Origin: Chitinophaga sancti
GTDB taxonomy: Bacteria; Bacteroidota; Bacteroidia; Chitinophagales; Chitinophagaceae
DNA: 64,000 nt
Reading direction: 5' to 3'
NCBI RefSeq assembly: GCF_034087045.1
Contig: NZ_CP139247.1
Span: 6,846,001 to 6,910,000 of the forward strand
This document shows, one piece after another, positions 28,320-38,280 of the stretch. Made by a program: the position numbers and the translations under genes. The notes below the pieces were generated by a model that had not been told where the DNA came from, searched no databases, and saw nothing but the letters and a program-made list of their open reading frames with translations. Each line of letters begins with the position of its first letter. The stretch's first letter is position 1.

Positions 28320-31163
28320 ATGAGAGCAACCCTTGTATTGTTACACTTATTAGTATGCCAATCATTATCAGCAGGCGCACAGGAGTTATCTGACCAGGTA
28401 GCTGCACGATACGCCAGCAGCGACGTTGCGGGATCTCAGTCGCGTAAATATACAGATTACTACCTCGTAAAGTTCCGTGAATATCCCGGTAAATCACTGC
28501 ATGATTATGGTGTAGTAAAATCATTGAGCCAATTGCATTTTATACTAAAGAAGACAAATTTCGATAGTAGTTTGCAGAAGAAGGTGGTGTATACGTATAA
28601 TGCAAATGATAACTGGAAAGCAAGTACGAATTTGCTTCGTATATTGTCACTGAGAGACAGTATACATTTATTGAGAGACAATATCAGTTCATTGGAAGAC
28701 ACCACCAGCTCACTGAGAGACCATTTTAATTTACTGAACGACAGTATCAGTTTAATTGTGACATCATCAGCCCCACCTGCATATTGCCGCATTCTACACC
28801 ACTATGGGCAATCTTACACTGTTTCTATTTACACAAAAGACTGGTCTTCCTTTATAGCACAACCTTTTATTTCTTTTGCCGATGTACAACGCAAAGCATC
28901 TCCGGAACAAAGAATTAATTCAGCAGATATCTCTGCGAATGCGATCAATACTGTACAACAGGCTTATCCTGCGATAAAAGGAAGTGACATCACAATATCA
29001 TTAAAAGAAGATTTATTCGATACAACTGATCTTGATTTAGTAGGAAGATTTTTATATAATGAAAATGCCTCACTAAACTTTTCTTCGCATGCTACTATTA
29101 TGGCGACGATGATAGCAGGTGCAGGCAATACCGGTGAAAAAGGCATGGGGGCTGCACCGCAGGCATTGTTATGCCCTGCTGATTATAATTATAGTTTACT
29201 GCCTGAGGATAGCAGTTATATGCGTGCATATCATGTCTCTATTCAGAATCATTCTTATGGTACGGGTATAGAAAATTACTATGGTGCAGAAGCTGTAGCA
29301 TTTGATGAGCAGGTGTATAATACAGATACTGTGCTGCATGTATTCTCTTCAGGCAATATAGGTACAGATGCAGATTCTACAGGCATTTATCAAAACATGA
29401 CCGGGTTTGCAAATCTGACAGGCACATTCAAACAGGCAAAGAATGTATTAGTAGTGGGCGCTACTGACGATTCATTGCATGTGCCATCTATCAGTTCAAA
29501 AGGTCCTGCATATGATGGACGTATCAAACCTGAGTTAGTGGCATTTGGAATAGATGGTTCTTCAGGATCAGCAGCATTGTGCAGCGGTACAGCAGCTTTA
29601 TTACAACAGGCGTATAAACAGGTGTATCATACCATGCCTTCGGCAGCACTGATCAAAGCGATATTGATCAATAGTGCAGCCGGCAATGGTATTAACTATA
29701 GCAATGGATTTGGAAGTTTACATGCATTACATGCGGTACAGACATTAGCAGAAAATCACTTTTTAAAAGGCACTGATAATGGCACTTTCTCTATACAGGT
29801 ACCCGCAGGTATACAGGAGTTAAAAGTCACCCTCTGCTGGAATGATCCCCCTGCCGAAGCAAATGCCGCCAGTGCATTGGTGAATGACCTGGACTTAACC
29901 GTAAATACAGGTAATAGTAATTATCTTCCCTGGGTATTGTCTTCAGCACCTGTATCAGATTCATTATCTGCTGCACCACATCGTTCCCGTGATAGTCTGA
30001 ACAATGTAGAACAGGTCACTATCGATAACCCTACTGCAGGCACGTATCAGGTACAGGTGGCTACGCATCATTTAAACGTTCCAAATCAGGCTTTTTATAT
30101 TGCTTATGGCTATATACCTAAAAACAACTTTGAATGGCAAAATCCGGGTGCTAAAGAGGTAATAGTAGCAGGAAACCCTGTCCCCTTTCCATTACGATGG
30201 CATTCGAATGTAACGGGTAAAGGAGATATTTCATGCAGCTATGATAAAGGCGCAACCTGGCAATCCATCGCAACACAATTGAATACCGCGACCGGTCTGT
30301 ATTACTGGACCATTCCTGATACTTTCAGTACTGCTTTATTAAAATACACCACCACAGATACCTCCTTTATCAGTGATACCTTTTATCTGTCCCCCCGCCT
30401 TACCTTACAAACAGGTTATGACTGCGAAGACAGTGCCATGATCTTCTGGAATACATTACAAAATGCCGGTGCTTATCAACTCTATAATATGGGCACCACC
30501 TATCTCCTGCCTTACACACAAACAGTGGATACTTTTTTGACATTGACCGCTTCAGGTAATTCAGCCTATTATGCAGTAAGTCCATTGCACACAGAAGGCT
30601 GGTCTGGCTTGAAAAGCTACGCCACCAATTACCAGTTACAGGGTACAGGTTGTTATTTTAAAAGCTTACTGGCAAATGAAACAACGGATAAAAATATATC
30701 GCTCGTATTAACACTGGGCACTACCTGGCATATCAGTGAACTGTATTGGCAACGGCTCTCCGGCAATGATTATGTACCTATTGGTACCAGCACAGTTACC
30801 ACTTCTACCAGTTATACATTTGAAGATGAAAATGCACCTGAAGGATTACTCTATTACAGGGTCAGACTCGTCACAGATAACGGTACAGATATTTACTCAG
30901 ACCCGGTAGCTGTATACCAGTTGAAGCAGCATGACCACCTGGTATTTCCAAACCCTGCTACCAACCTGGTGAATGTAGTTAACAAAAGCATGAGCAATAT
31001 GCAGCTGCAGCTGTTTGATATGAGTGGAAGACTGATTCTGACCAAGACCCTTTCCAGCCTGCTGGAAACGGTATCCGTCGAACAATTACAGCCGGGTATC
31101 TATACCTGCGTATTATATGATGAGGGGAAAAAAGTATTTTCCACCAAGCTGGTAAAACTTTAA
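28320..31163 (+). CDS. Subtilisin-family (S8) peptidase with heptad-repeat prodomain and type IX sorting domain
   Basis: 947 residues from ATG at 28320. Signal peptide ends near SAGAQ (about 22). Five exact heptads starting L(R/E/N)D at about 111-145 predict a coiled coil in the N-terminal region. The S8 domain spans about 220-500: acidic SLKEDLFDTTDLD at the Asp position, His in SSHATIMATMIAG, oxyanion Asn in FSSGNIG, Ser in GSSGSAALCSGTAALL. Beta-rich domains follow (WNDPPAEANAASALVNDLDL is a P-domain-like start). The C-terminal T9SS type A domain reads VFPNPATNLVNVV ... LQPGIYTCVLYD. Whether the first triad residue is Asp or Glu is unclear. Confidence 0.88.
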   Translation: MRATLVLLHLLVCQSLSAGAQELSDQVAARYASSDVAGSQSRKYTDYYLVKFREYPGKSLHDYGVVKSLSQLHFILKKTNFDSSLQKKVVYTYNANDNWKASTNLLRILSLRDSIHLLRDNISSLEDTTSSLRDHFNLLNDSISLIVTSSAPPAYCRILHHYGQSYTVSIYTKDWSSFIAQPFISFADVQRKASPEQRINSADISANAINTVQQAYPAIKGSDITISLKEDLFDTTDLDLVGRFLYNENASLNFSSHATIMATMIAGAGNTGEKGMGAAPQALLCPADYNYSLLPEDSSYMRAYHVSIQNHSYGTGIENYYGAEAVAFDEQVYNTDTVLHVFSSGNIGTDADSTGIYQNMTGFANLTGTFKQAKNVLVVGATDDSLHVPSISSKGPAYDGRIKPELVAFGIDGSSGSAALCSGTAALLQQAYKQVYHTMPSAALIKAILINSAAGNGINYSNGFGSLHALHAVQTLAENHFLKGTDNGTFSIQVPAGIQELKVTLCWNDPPAEANAASALVNDLDLTVNTGNSNYLPWVLSSAPVSDSLSAAPHRSRDSLNNVEQVTIDNPTAGTYQVQVATHHLNVPNQAFYIAYGYIPKNNFEWQNPGAKEVIVAGNPVPFPLRWHSNVTGKGDISCSYDKGATWQSIATQLNTATGLYYWTIPDTFSTALLKYTTTDTSFISDTFYLSPRLTLQTGYDCEDSAMIFWNTLQNAGAYQLYNMGTTYLLPYTQTVDTFLTLTASGNSAYYAVSPLHTEGWSGLKSYATNYQLQGTGCYFKSLLANETTDKNISLVLTLGTTWHISELYWQRLSGNDYVPIGTSTVTTSTSYTFEDENAPEGLLYYRVRLVTDNGTDIYSDPVAVYQLKQHDHLVFPNPATNLVNVVNKSMSNMQLQLFDMSGRLILTKTLSSLLETVSVEQLQPGIYTCVLYDEGKKVFSTKLVKL

Positions 31164-31205
31164 GTATCCGGATGGTATAATCACCTCATACCACCCGCCA
31201 CTAAA

Positions 31206-31251
31206 AAACAACTCCCTAAAAAACAAAAGTCCCGGAGGTAAACTCCGGGAC
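31206..31251 (-). terminator. lpd terminator
   Basis: GTCCCGGAG-gtaaa-CTCCGGGAC stem at 31229-31251, with A-runs to its left that are U-runs on the minus strand. Confidence 0.8.
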
Positions 31252-31277
31252 CCTAAATATAGCGCTAATACTTTCTA

Positions 31278-32684
31278 TTACAAATGTATCGCCTCACCAT
31301 AAGCCACCTCAATCGCATCCTTCACTGACTCACTCATAGTCGGATGTGGATGAATTGAATCCAGCACCTCCTGATAAGTAGTCTCCAGCTTACGTGCAGT
31401 CACTGTCTGCGCAATAATCTCAGTAACATTTGCACCGATCATATGCGTACCCAGCCACTCACCATACTTTGCATCAAAGATCACCTTGATAAACCCTTCA
31501 GGCGCACCAGCGGCAGTCGCCTTACCTGACGCAGAGAATGGGAACTTACCAACTTTCACTTCGTAACCAGCTTCTTTCGCTGCTTTCTCAGTATAACCTA
31601 CAGAAGCAATTTCTGGTGCGCAATAAGTACAACCAGGAATGTTCATATAATCAATAGGCTCAGGTTTGTGAGCATACTTCTTCTCATTATAACCGATCGC
31701 TTCGATACAAACGATACCTTCCTTAGAAGCTACGTGCGCCAATGCCTGACCAGGAACCATGTCACCAATAGCGTAAATGCCCGGTACATTTGTCTGATAA
31801 TATTTGTCTACCAGTACACGACCCTTGTCGGTCTTGATACCCAGTGCTTCCAGACCCAGGTTCTCGATGTTAGCCTGAATACCAACAGCACTCAGTACAA
31901 CATCTGCTTCCAGGCTGATCTCACCAGTTGCAGTTTTCACTTTCGCTTTCACGCCATCACCGTTTGCTTCTACAGCTTCAACAGATGCATTGGTCATGAT
32001 CTCGATACCTTTCTTCTTGTAGATCTTTTCCAGTTCTTTAGAGATATCCTCGTCTTCTACCGGAACGATGCGCGGCATGAATTCAACGATAGTCACCTTA
32101 GTACCCAGGGTAGCGTAGAAATAAGCAAACTCAACGCCGATAGCGCCGGAACCTACTACGATCATGGATTTAGGCTGTTTAGGCAGCACCATTGCCTCAC
32201 GGTATCCGATTACCTTCTTACCATCAATTTTCAGGTTAGGCAGTTCACGGGCACGCGCACCTGTAGCCAGTACAATGTACTTAGCGTCGTGTACTGCAGT
32301 TTTACCGTCCTTATCTGTAACTTCTACCTGGCCTTTAGCTTTCAGCTTACCGGTACCCAGCAGAACATCAATTTTGTTTTTCTTCATCAGGAACTGCACA
32401 CCCTTGCTCATCTTATCGGCAACACCACGGCTGCGCTTGATAACAGCATCAAAATCAGCGCTGCTTTCTCCTGCATTGATTCCATAGGCCTTGGCATGCT
32501 GTATATATTCCAATACCTGTGCAGATTTTAACAATGCCTTAGTAGGGATACAACCCCAGTTCAAGCAAATACCGCCCAGGTTCTCCCTTTCAACGATTGC
32601 CGTCTTAAATCCCAGCTGAGAAGCACGGATAGCAGCCACATATCCACCGGGGCCACTACCAATTACGATTACGTCGTATGCCAT
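31278..32684 (-). CDS. lpdA: Dihydrolipoyl dehydrogenase (E3)
   Basis: 468 residues. N-terminal FAD site IGSGPGGYVAAIRASQLG, then the redox disulfide GGICLNWGCIPTKALL. NAD site VVGSGAIGVEFAYFYATLG, second FAD motif IYAIGDMVPGQALAHVASKEG, and the C-terminal interface with the catalytic His-Glu (SIHPHPTMSESVKDA). It reoxidises dihydrolipoyl groups of pyruvate, 2-oxoglutarate and branched-chain dehydrogenase complexes. No E1/E2 genes are nearby, so it is a stand-alone E3. Confidence 0.97.
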   Translation of the reverse strand: MAYDVIVIGSGPGGYVAAIRASQLGFKTAIVERENLGGICLNWGCIPTKALLKSAQVLEYIQHAKAYGINAGESSADFDAVIKRSRGVADKMSKGVQFLMKKNKIDVLLGTGKLKAKGQVEVTDKDGKTAVHDAKYIVLATGARARELPNLKIDGKKVIGYREAMVLPKQPKSMIVVGSGAIGVEFAYFYATLGTKVTIVEFMPRIVPVEDEDISKELEKIYKKKGIEIMTNASVEAVEANGDGVKAKVKTATGEISLEADVVLSAVGIQANIENLGLEALGIKTDKGRVLVDKYYQTNVPGIYAIGDMVPGQALAHVASKEGIVCIEAIGYNEKKYAHKPEPIDYMNIPGCTYCAPEIASVGYTEKAAKEAGYEVKVGKFPFSASGKATAAGAPEGFIKVIFDAKYGEWLGTHMIGANVTEIIAQTVTARKLETTYQEVLDSIHPHPTMSESVKDAIEVAYGEAIHL

Positions 32685-32710
32685 AATGCTTAATTTTAAT
32701 TAAAACTTGC

Positions 32711-32718
32711 CAAAGGTA
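32711..32718 (-). promoter_or_regulatory. -7 element of lpdA (TACCTTTG on minus strand)
   Basis: Exact TAnnTTTG match, 26 bp upstream of the ATG at 32684. Confidence 0.5.
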
Positions 32719-32794
32719 GTAAAAAAATGTGCAATTGCTAGTATGCTTGTAAACAGGCTTCCTCTTACATATAAAATAAAATATCCATAAATAT

Positions 32795-32824
32795 AAAAGC
32801 CCGGCCAAAAATAGCCAGGCTTTT
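32795..32824 (-). terminator. lolA-like gene terminator
   Basis: AAAAGCCcGGC / GCCaGGCTTTT stem with one mismatch and an 8-nt loop, downstream of the minus-strand gene. Confidence 0.7.
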
Positions 32825-32855
32825 CTTTCTTCTTAATCGAAGATCCATCAATATT

Positions 32856-33527
32856 TTATCGCAAATCCACTACCTCTACCCCTGGATACTTCTTAGCATC
32901 AAAGCTGAATGTAGCATCAGTCAGGTTGGTATTAGGTGTGAAATTTGTAATCTCGTATGTATAACGATTTCCATTCTTCTCAAACATTTTCATCCTCGAA
33001 ATGTTCTGGTTTTTCTTGTCAATTGACACAATTACCTTAAAAACATTCTTAGACTTGTCTGTAGGCGTCATCTCAATATTCTGATAAACCTTACCCTTCT
33101 CTGTAGTTTCTGCATCCAAACGGTACAGATAATCCTTATCGTAGAAGTTAGTAAACAACTTAGCAGGTGTGAGCTGTGTGCTACCCTGATCTACGTTATT
33201 GATTGTCACTTCATTAGCATCTTTCTGGTAAGTCCAGCTAGTCTTGTTATCGCTAATGATCTCCTGGCCTTCCAGGTTTACTTTATACTTGCTGCCTTTT
33301 ACATATACAGTTCCTTTCTTGGAGTCTGTCACGCTGTTGTTGCCACCTTCTACTTTCAATACGAAGTTAGCTACAACAGTCTTGAAAGTTGAAAACTTCT
33401 TGCTAACATTATCCAGGATCACCTTTGCTTTCGGGTCATTCGCACCCAGGCTACCTGTTTTTGTCTGAGCCATGCCGCTCATTGCTACACTCCCTGCCAA
33501 CATGCTCATGAATAAAATTTTCCTCAT
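32856..33527 (-). CDS. LolA-like outer-membrane lipoprotein carrier
   Basis: 223 residues from ATG at 33527 (MRKILFMSMLAGSVAMSGMAQ, signal peptide). The open frame extends upstream, but that part is not signal-like. The mature part is an 11-strand half-barrel-like sequence typical of LolA (VVANFVLKVEG, KGTVYVKGSKYKVNLEGQEI, DNKTSWTYQKDANEVTINN). It should carry lipoproteins across the periplasm. It lies 96 bp behind ftsK on the same strand, an arrangement common in Bacteroidota, and ends at a terminator. Confidence 0.88.
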   Translation of the reverse strand: MRKILFMSMLAGSVAMSGMAQTKTGSLGANDPKAKVILDNVSKKFSTFKTVVANFVLKVEGGNNSVTDSKKGTVYVKGSKYKVNLEGQEIISDNKTSWTYQKDANEVTINNVDQGSTQLTPAKLFTNFYDKDYLYRLDAETTEKGKVYQNIEMTPTDKSKNVFKVIVSIDKKNQNISRMKMFEKNGNRYTYEITNFTPNTNLTDATFSFDAKKYPGVEVVDLR

Positions 33528-33623
33528 TACGGTAAGTTTTTTTATTGTTGTAGTAGTAAAAACAAATGTTATGCCGGGACGTTCCCGGATTGTTAAGATT
33601 GTGCCAAAAAGGCGGAAATACAA

Positions 33624-36218
33624 TTAAAATCCCCCACCCAAATCATTCAATATCATTTCCAGATCTGTCTCCGTCTTCACATTCACCTCCCTCGCTTTAC
33701 TCCCCAGATTAGGCCCCACAATACCAGCAGCTTCCAGCTGATCCATCAGTCTGCCTGCTCTATTATAACCCAGTTTCATCCTGCGCTGCAACAGAGACGT
33801 CGATCCCTGCTGGTTTTGCACGATCACCCTGGCAGCTTCTTCAAACAACGGATCCCTGTCCTGCAAATTTACTTCCTTCCCATCCATATCCTTCTCATCC
33901 ACATATTCCGGCAAAAGATACGCCTCCGGATAAGATCGTTGCTTCCCAATAAACTCCGCCACTCTTTCTACTTCAGGAGTATCGACAAATGCACATTGCA
34001 ACCGCACCAGGTCCCCGCCTAACGACACCAGCATATCCCCCTGACCTATCAACTGCTCTGCACCACCAATATCAAGAATTGTACGGGAGTCAATCTTACT
34101 CGAAACCTTAAAAGCAATACGAGCCGGGAAGTTCGCCTTAATCGTACCTGTGATAATGTTCACTGATGGGCGCTGGGTAGCAATAATCAGGTGAATACCC
34201 ACCGCACGGGCTAACTGAGCCAGACGCGCTATCGGCATTTCCACTTCTTTACCCGCTGTCATAATCAGATCCGCAAACTCATCAATCACCAGTACCACAA
34301 ATGGCAGATAGCGATGTCCCCTTTGCGGGTTCAGCCTGCGCTGTACGAATTTATTATTATACTCACGGATGTTACGGGTACCTGCTTCTTTCAGCAGGTC
34401 ATAACGCAGGTCCATTTCTATACACAAGGCATTCAGGGTATGAATTACCTTTTTAGTATCGGTGATAATAGCATCCTCTTCGCCCGGCAACTTGGCAAGA
34501 AAATGCTTCTCTATCAGTTTATAAAGGGAGAGCTCCACCTTCTTCGGGTCTACCAGGATAAACTTCAGCTGAGAAGGATGCTTCTTATACAAAAGTGAAA
34601 CCAGCAAGGTATTAATACCCACCGATTTACCCTGGCCGGTAGCACCCGCCATCAGCAAGTGGGGCATTTTGGCCAGATCAGCAATGAAGTTTTCGTTGTC
34701 GATCTTCTTACCGATAGCGATCGGCAGGTCCATATTGCTCTGCTGGAACTTTTCAGATGCCAGCAGGTTACGCAGCGACACCATACTCTTTTTCACATTC
34801 GGCACTTCTATACCGATAGTACCCTTACCCGGAATTGGCGCAATTATACGGATGCCCAATGCAGACAAACTCAGGGCAATATCATCTTCCAGGTTCTTGA
34901 TACGGGAGATGCGTACACCGGCTGCCGGTACTATTTCGTACAGGGTAACTGTCGGCCCTACAGTCGCACTGATCTTCTGGATGGAAATATCATAGTTCTT
35001 AAGAGTGCTGATGATCTGGTCTTTGTTTCTGTCCAGTTCTGTAGCATCCTGCACAACCTTTTCTGTATTGTGGTTATCAAGCAGCTCAAGTGACGGATGT
35101 TTGTAATCGCGAAGATCAAGCGAAGGATCGTATGGATCCAGCTGAGCAGCTTCGCCCACTGTACCAGTGGCTTCTGCCAGCACTTCATCTGGTTCGTCTT
35201 TACTAGGCTTCACTTCCCACGCTACATCTAAAGGTGCGTTGTTCTTTTTATTGCGGGCATTGGTTTGCTCTATCGTTTCTTCGATATACAACAATGGGCC
35301 CGCATCTTCCTCTTCTAATTCCTCCTCTTCTATTTCTTCTTCTACGGGTTCTTCTACTACCGGAGGCTTCACTGTCAGCGGCATGCTTTTTTCTACCAGC
35401 TGCATGTCTTCCATCTCCGGTTCTTCCATCGCAGGTGCGATAATGACACTACCTCTTTCCTTCAGGCCATTCTTACGCTTTTGCTCTTTTGTCACAGGTA
35501 CTTCCACATCTTCATCCACGCCTTCGGGCATTCCGGCCAACTGTGGCTTAGGTGGTTTTGGGTTGCGCAATACCCACTTGAAATCCAGGTTGTACTTCCA
35601 GATACACCAGGCCAGACCAGCTACCATCAACAGTAAAGCTGCACCAGCCGTACCCAGGAAACCAGAGATCCATTTGCTCACGCTGTCACCCATAGCCCCA
35701 CCCCATGCAAAATCTGCAGCAGCGAGACCTGCTACAAATGCAGCCGTGGTGCTGATGAACAATAAACCAAAGAGGATATACTTAACATTGCGCCATACCC
35801 TGAATACCCGGCGGCCCACGATGAAGTTGACACCGAGAATAAAGAACAGGTAGCAAAAAAGATAGGAAGCGACGCCAAACCCTTTGTAAAAAAACCAATG
35901 GGAAACAAATGCACCCAAACGACCCAGTAGATTTTCTACTTTTACCGCTTCATTATCCATCAGGAGAATGTTCGCGCTATAGCGGAATACTTTGTCCTGG
36001 TCATCCTGCCATGTGAAGAGGTACGAGGTGAATGCAAGAAAACAGTAGAGGGACAATAAAAGACATATCACACCCAGAACTTTGTGGGTGCGCTCGTCTT
36101 TTACCAGCTCCTTTACTTTTACCTCTGCTTCTTTTTCCTGCTTCAATACGTTGGGGTCATTAGCACGAGGAGCCTTTTTGCTTTCTGGTTTTTCAGTTTT
36201 CAGTTTGTTCTTAGACAT
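33624..36218 (-). CDS. ftsK: DNA translocase FtsK
   Basis: 864 residues. Four N-terminal membrane helices (about 45-205) and a long acidic Glu/Pro/Val-rich linker (about 225-330). The alpha/beta motor domain has Walker A MAGATGQGKSVGINTLL (about 530) and Walker B FVVLVIDEFADLIM. The C-terminal winged-helix gamma domain reads STSLLQRRMKLGYNRAGRLM, ending NDLGGGF. It pumps chromosome ends across the division septum and activates XerCD at dif, read through KOPS-like sites. Length is normal for the phylum. Confidence 0.96.
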   Translation of the reverse strand: MSKNKLKTEKPESKKAPRANDPNVLKQEKEAEVKVKELVKDERTHKVLGVICLLLSLYCFLAFTSYLFTWQDDQDKVFRYSANILLMDNEAVKVENLLGRLGAFVSHWFFYKGFGVASYLFCYLFFILGVNFIVGRRVFRVWRNVKYILFGLLFISTTAAFVAGLAAADFAWGGAMGDSVSKWISGFLGTAGAALLLMVAGLAWCIWKYNLDFKWVLRNPKPPKPQLAGMPEGVDEDVEVPVTKEQKRKNGLKERGSVIIAPAMEEPEMEDMQLVEKSMPLTVKPPVVEEPVEEEIEEEELEEEDAGPLLYIEETIEQTNARNKKNNAPLDVAWEVKPSKDEPDEVLAEATGTVGEAAQLDPYDPSLDLRDYKHPSLELLDNHNTEKVVQDATELDRNKDQIISTLKNYDISIQKISATVGPTVTLYEIVPAAGVRISRIKNLEDDIALSLSALGIRIIAPIPGKGTIGIEVPNVKKSMVSLRNLLASEKFQQSNMDLPIAIGKKIDNENFIADLAKMPHLLMAGATGQGKSVGINTLLVSLLYKKHPSQLKFILVDPKKVELSLYKLIEKHFLAKLPGEEDAIITDTKKVIHTLNALCIEMDLRYDLLKEAGTRNIREYNNKFVQRRLNPQRGHRYLPFVVLVIDEFADLIMTAGKEVEMPIARLAQLARAVGIHLIIATQRPSVNIITGTIKANFPARIAFKVSSKIDSRTILDIGGAEQLIGQGDMLVSLGGDLVRLQCAFVDTPEVERVAEFIGKQRSYPEAYLLPEYVDEKDMDGKEVNLQDRDPLFEEAARVIVQNQQGSTSLLQRRMKLGYNRAGRLMDQLEAAGIVGPNLGSKAREVNVKTETDLEMILNDLGGGF

Positions 36219-36232
36219 ATTCTATTGCGCTC

Positions 36233-36240
36233 CAAAATTA
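36233..36240 (-). promoter_or_regulatory. -7 element of ftsK (TAATTTTG on minus strand)
   Basis: Exact TAnnTTTG match 14 bp upstream of the ATG at 36218; very short leader. Confidence 0.45.
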
Positions 36241-36376
36241 AGGCCACAGGTTGATATATTAAGAATTAATTTTCATATATACCTGAAAATGGCGATGGTA
36301 TTAACCTGCGGCACAGGGAAGTTACCTTATTTTTTTAATTTGGCTTCGCCGTCAGGCGGCATGAATTGCCATAAAA

Positions 36377-36405
36377 AAAGGTTTTGCCTCTCAGCAAAAC
36401 CTTTT
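36377..36405 (-). terminator. Terminator after hydrolase gene
   Basis: AAAGGTTTTGC-ctctca-GCAAAACCTTT perfect stem with an A-run on the left (U-run on minus). Confidence 0.8.
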
Positions 36406-36424
36406 CCATAAATATTTTCAATCA

Positions 36425-37849
36425 TTATTCTCCATACAGCAACCATACCCACTTCGCCATCATTTCCATCACCATCGGATTGATCGTCTCATCCAGCGTA
36501 CCATATTCCTCTATCCTGCACGTAGTACACTGCTGGAATAAATGATTCAATCCCACAAAATTCCGCATGGTCAGCATCTCATTTCCACCTGCCTTCAACC
36601 CTGCCTGGATGCCCTGCAAATTACTGGTGGCTTCTGTCTCCACATCCTTGCCTCCATTCATAGCCAGCACCGGGCATTTGATCTTTGCCAGGTAAGGCGC
36701 GGGGTCAAATTTTAGTAATGACAGCGCCCGTGGCCGGGTATCTGCCATATACACTTCGCGTACAAACTGCTGTTTTCCAGCTAGATTTGTACTATCTCCA
36801 AAACGGTTGTACACCAAACCTAAGTAGTTATAAGCAATCGTCTTCCGGGAAAGCGTATCCTTCTGATTCACCAACACCTTCAGGTAAGGCTGATAATATC
36901 CTTTATAATCTCTGATACGATCTTTCGAATCACCATAGGAAGCTGCCGTCGTCATCATCCTGTTCAGGTACTGTGTTTGCCCATCTACCCCTGGCGCAGC
37001 CATGAGCATCAGATAAGCGATCATCTTATCATTTGCCGCCACCATTTCAGCCACGGCACCACCTTCTCCATACCCTAACAATCCAATTCCAACAGAATCA
37101 ATATCCTTTCGGCTTCTCAAGTAATCAAGGGCAGCCTGCACATCATTGGCTAAATTGCCGATACTGGCAGAGTCATAATTCCGTGTGCTACTTCCTATAC
37201 CACGCTGATCAAACCGTAACGTAGCAATTCCTTTTCTTACTAAATAATCCGCTATCACTGCAAACGGACGATGGCCAAAAATTTCATTATCCCTATCCGG
37301 ATGACCAGCACCCGGAATGAGTATGATCACTTTATATGGCTCCTGTGCTTTGTTACCCGGTTTTGTCAGCGTACCGCCCAGCAGCACTTTATCAATTTTA
37401 TTGACAAATTTAACGTCCTCAGTATCGTATGCAAACGGTGGCTTTGGCGTCTGCGGACGCTCTGCCGGCAAATCATCTTCCTTCACTTCCTTGCGGGAAA
37501 AGTAAATGCTCACCCTGTTGTTCACCTGGTAGAAGAAACCATTGTAGGTATTACGGTTCGTCCATGCACCCATAAATACCACACCAATACGAGGAATGGA
37601 AAACTTCAGACTATCGTTTGTCACGGCCACGGTATCCATGTCTACAGGTGCATCCTCTTCATCCGGATTCACCATCTGGCCTTCCCACTCACCATCAACT
37701 TTGTCGAAAGTAAGTACTAATCTTTGCTTCTGCCCCTGCGGGGTTTTCAGAATACCATACCATTTCCCGCTAATGTCAGGACCGGATTGTGCAAATACAA
37801 ATCCTCCCAGGCATAAACCCAGGCAGGTCAAAACCACATATCTAAGCAT
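36425..37849 (-). CDS. Alpha/beta-hydrolase fold protein lacking the nucleophile serine
   Basis: 474 residues with a signal peptide (FVFAQ, about 20). An N-terminal lipocalin-like beta domain (about 25-140, SGKWYGILKTPQGQKQRLVL) precedes an alpha/beta-hydrolase domain (about 160-474). The domain has the oxyanion region ILIPGAGHPDRDN, FDQRGIGSST, the acid in MNGGKDVETE and the base His in VGLNHLFQ. The nucleophile elbow, normally GHSEGG in this family, reads GYGEGG: Gly261 replaces Ser. It probably cannot work as a standard esterase or peptidase. The rest of the fold looks intact, so it may be a binding protein. Confidence 0.83.
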   Translation of the reverse strand: MLRYVVLTCLGLCLGGFVFAQSGPDISGKWYGILKTPQGQKQRLVLTFDKVDGEWEGQMVNPDEEDAPVDMDTVAVTNDSLKFSIPRIGVVFMGAWTNRNTYNGFFYQVNNRVSIYFSRKEVKEDDLPAERPQTPKPPFAYDTEDVKFVNKIDKVLLGGTLTKPGNKAQEPYKVIILIPGAGHPDRDNEIFGHRPFAVIADYLVRKGIATLRFDQRGIGSSTRNYDSASIGNLANDVQAALDYLRSRKDIDSVGIGLLGYGEGGAVAEMVAANDKMIAYLMLMAAPGVDGQTQYLNRMMTTAASYGDSKDRIRDYKGYYQPYLKVLVNQKDTLSRKTIAYNYLGLVYNRFGDSTNLAGKQQFVREVYMADTRPRALSLLKFDPAPYLAKIKCPVLAMNGGKDVETEATSNLQGIQAGLKAGGNEMLTMRNFVGLNHLFQQCTTCRIEEYGTLDETINPMVMEMMAKWVWLLYGE

Positions 37850-37857
37850 AAGTTCGT

Positions 37858-38280
37858 TTATTTCTTAACGACCGCCAGCAACAGGCAAACCCATCCTGCG
37901 ATGAAGAATACTCCTCCGATCGGCGTCAGAATACCAATAATTGAAGGAAAATCTATTTTTGCGAATTTCACAAATGTAATCAGGTAAAGGGAACCCGAAA
38001 ACAGGATCACTCCGGTGATGAAGCAGCGTCCGGCCCATTGTGTAAGGGAACCTGGTATATAAACATATAGCAGTGCCACAGCTATTAAAGCCAAAGCGTG
38101 GTAGAACTGGTAAGTCACCCCTGTCTTATAAGCCCTCTCCAAAAGCGTCGTAAATGGTTTTTCAGGATCAGCCAGGTCGTAAACCTTAGCCAGGTCATAT
38201 AACTTATGTGCTCCGAAAGCACCCATTATTACCCCTAATATGCCAAATACGGATGCCCAGATTAAAAAGCCCTTATGCAT
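37858..38280 (-). CDS. DUF423 membrane protein
   Basis: 140 residues with four hydrophobic helices (about 5-25, 58-75, 86-108, 114-138). DUF423 signatures include FGILGVIMGAFGAHKL at the start, YQFYHALALIAVAL, and GILTPIGGVFFIAGW. An insert with charged residues (about 30-50) sits between helix 1 and 2. It overlaps aroK by 8 bp, so translation may be coupled. Function unknown. Confidence 0.9.
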   Translation of the reverse strand: MHKGFLIWASVFGILGVIMGAFGAHKLYDLAKVYDLADPEKPFTTLLERAYKTGVTYQFYHALALIAVALLYVYIPGSLTQWAGRCFITGVILFSGSLYLITFVKFAKIDFPSIIGILTPIGGVFFIAGWVCLLLAVVKK

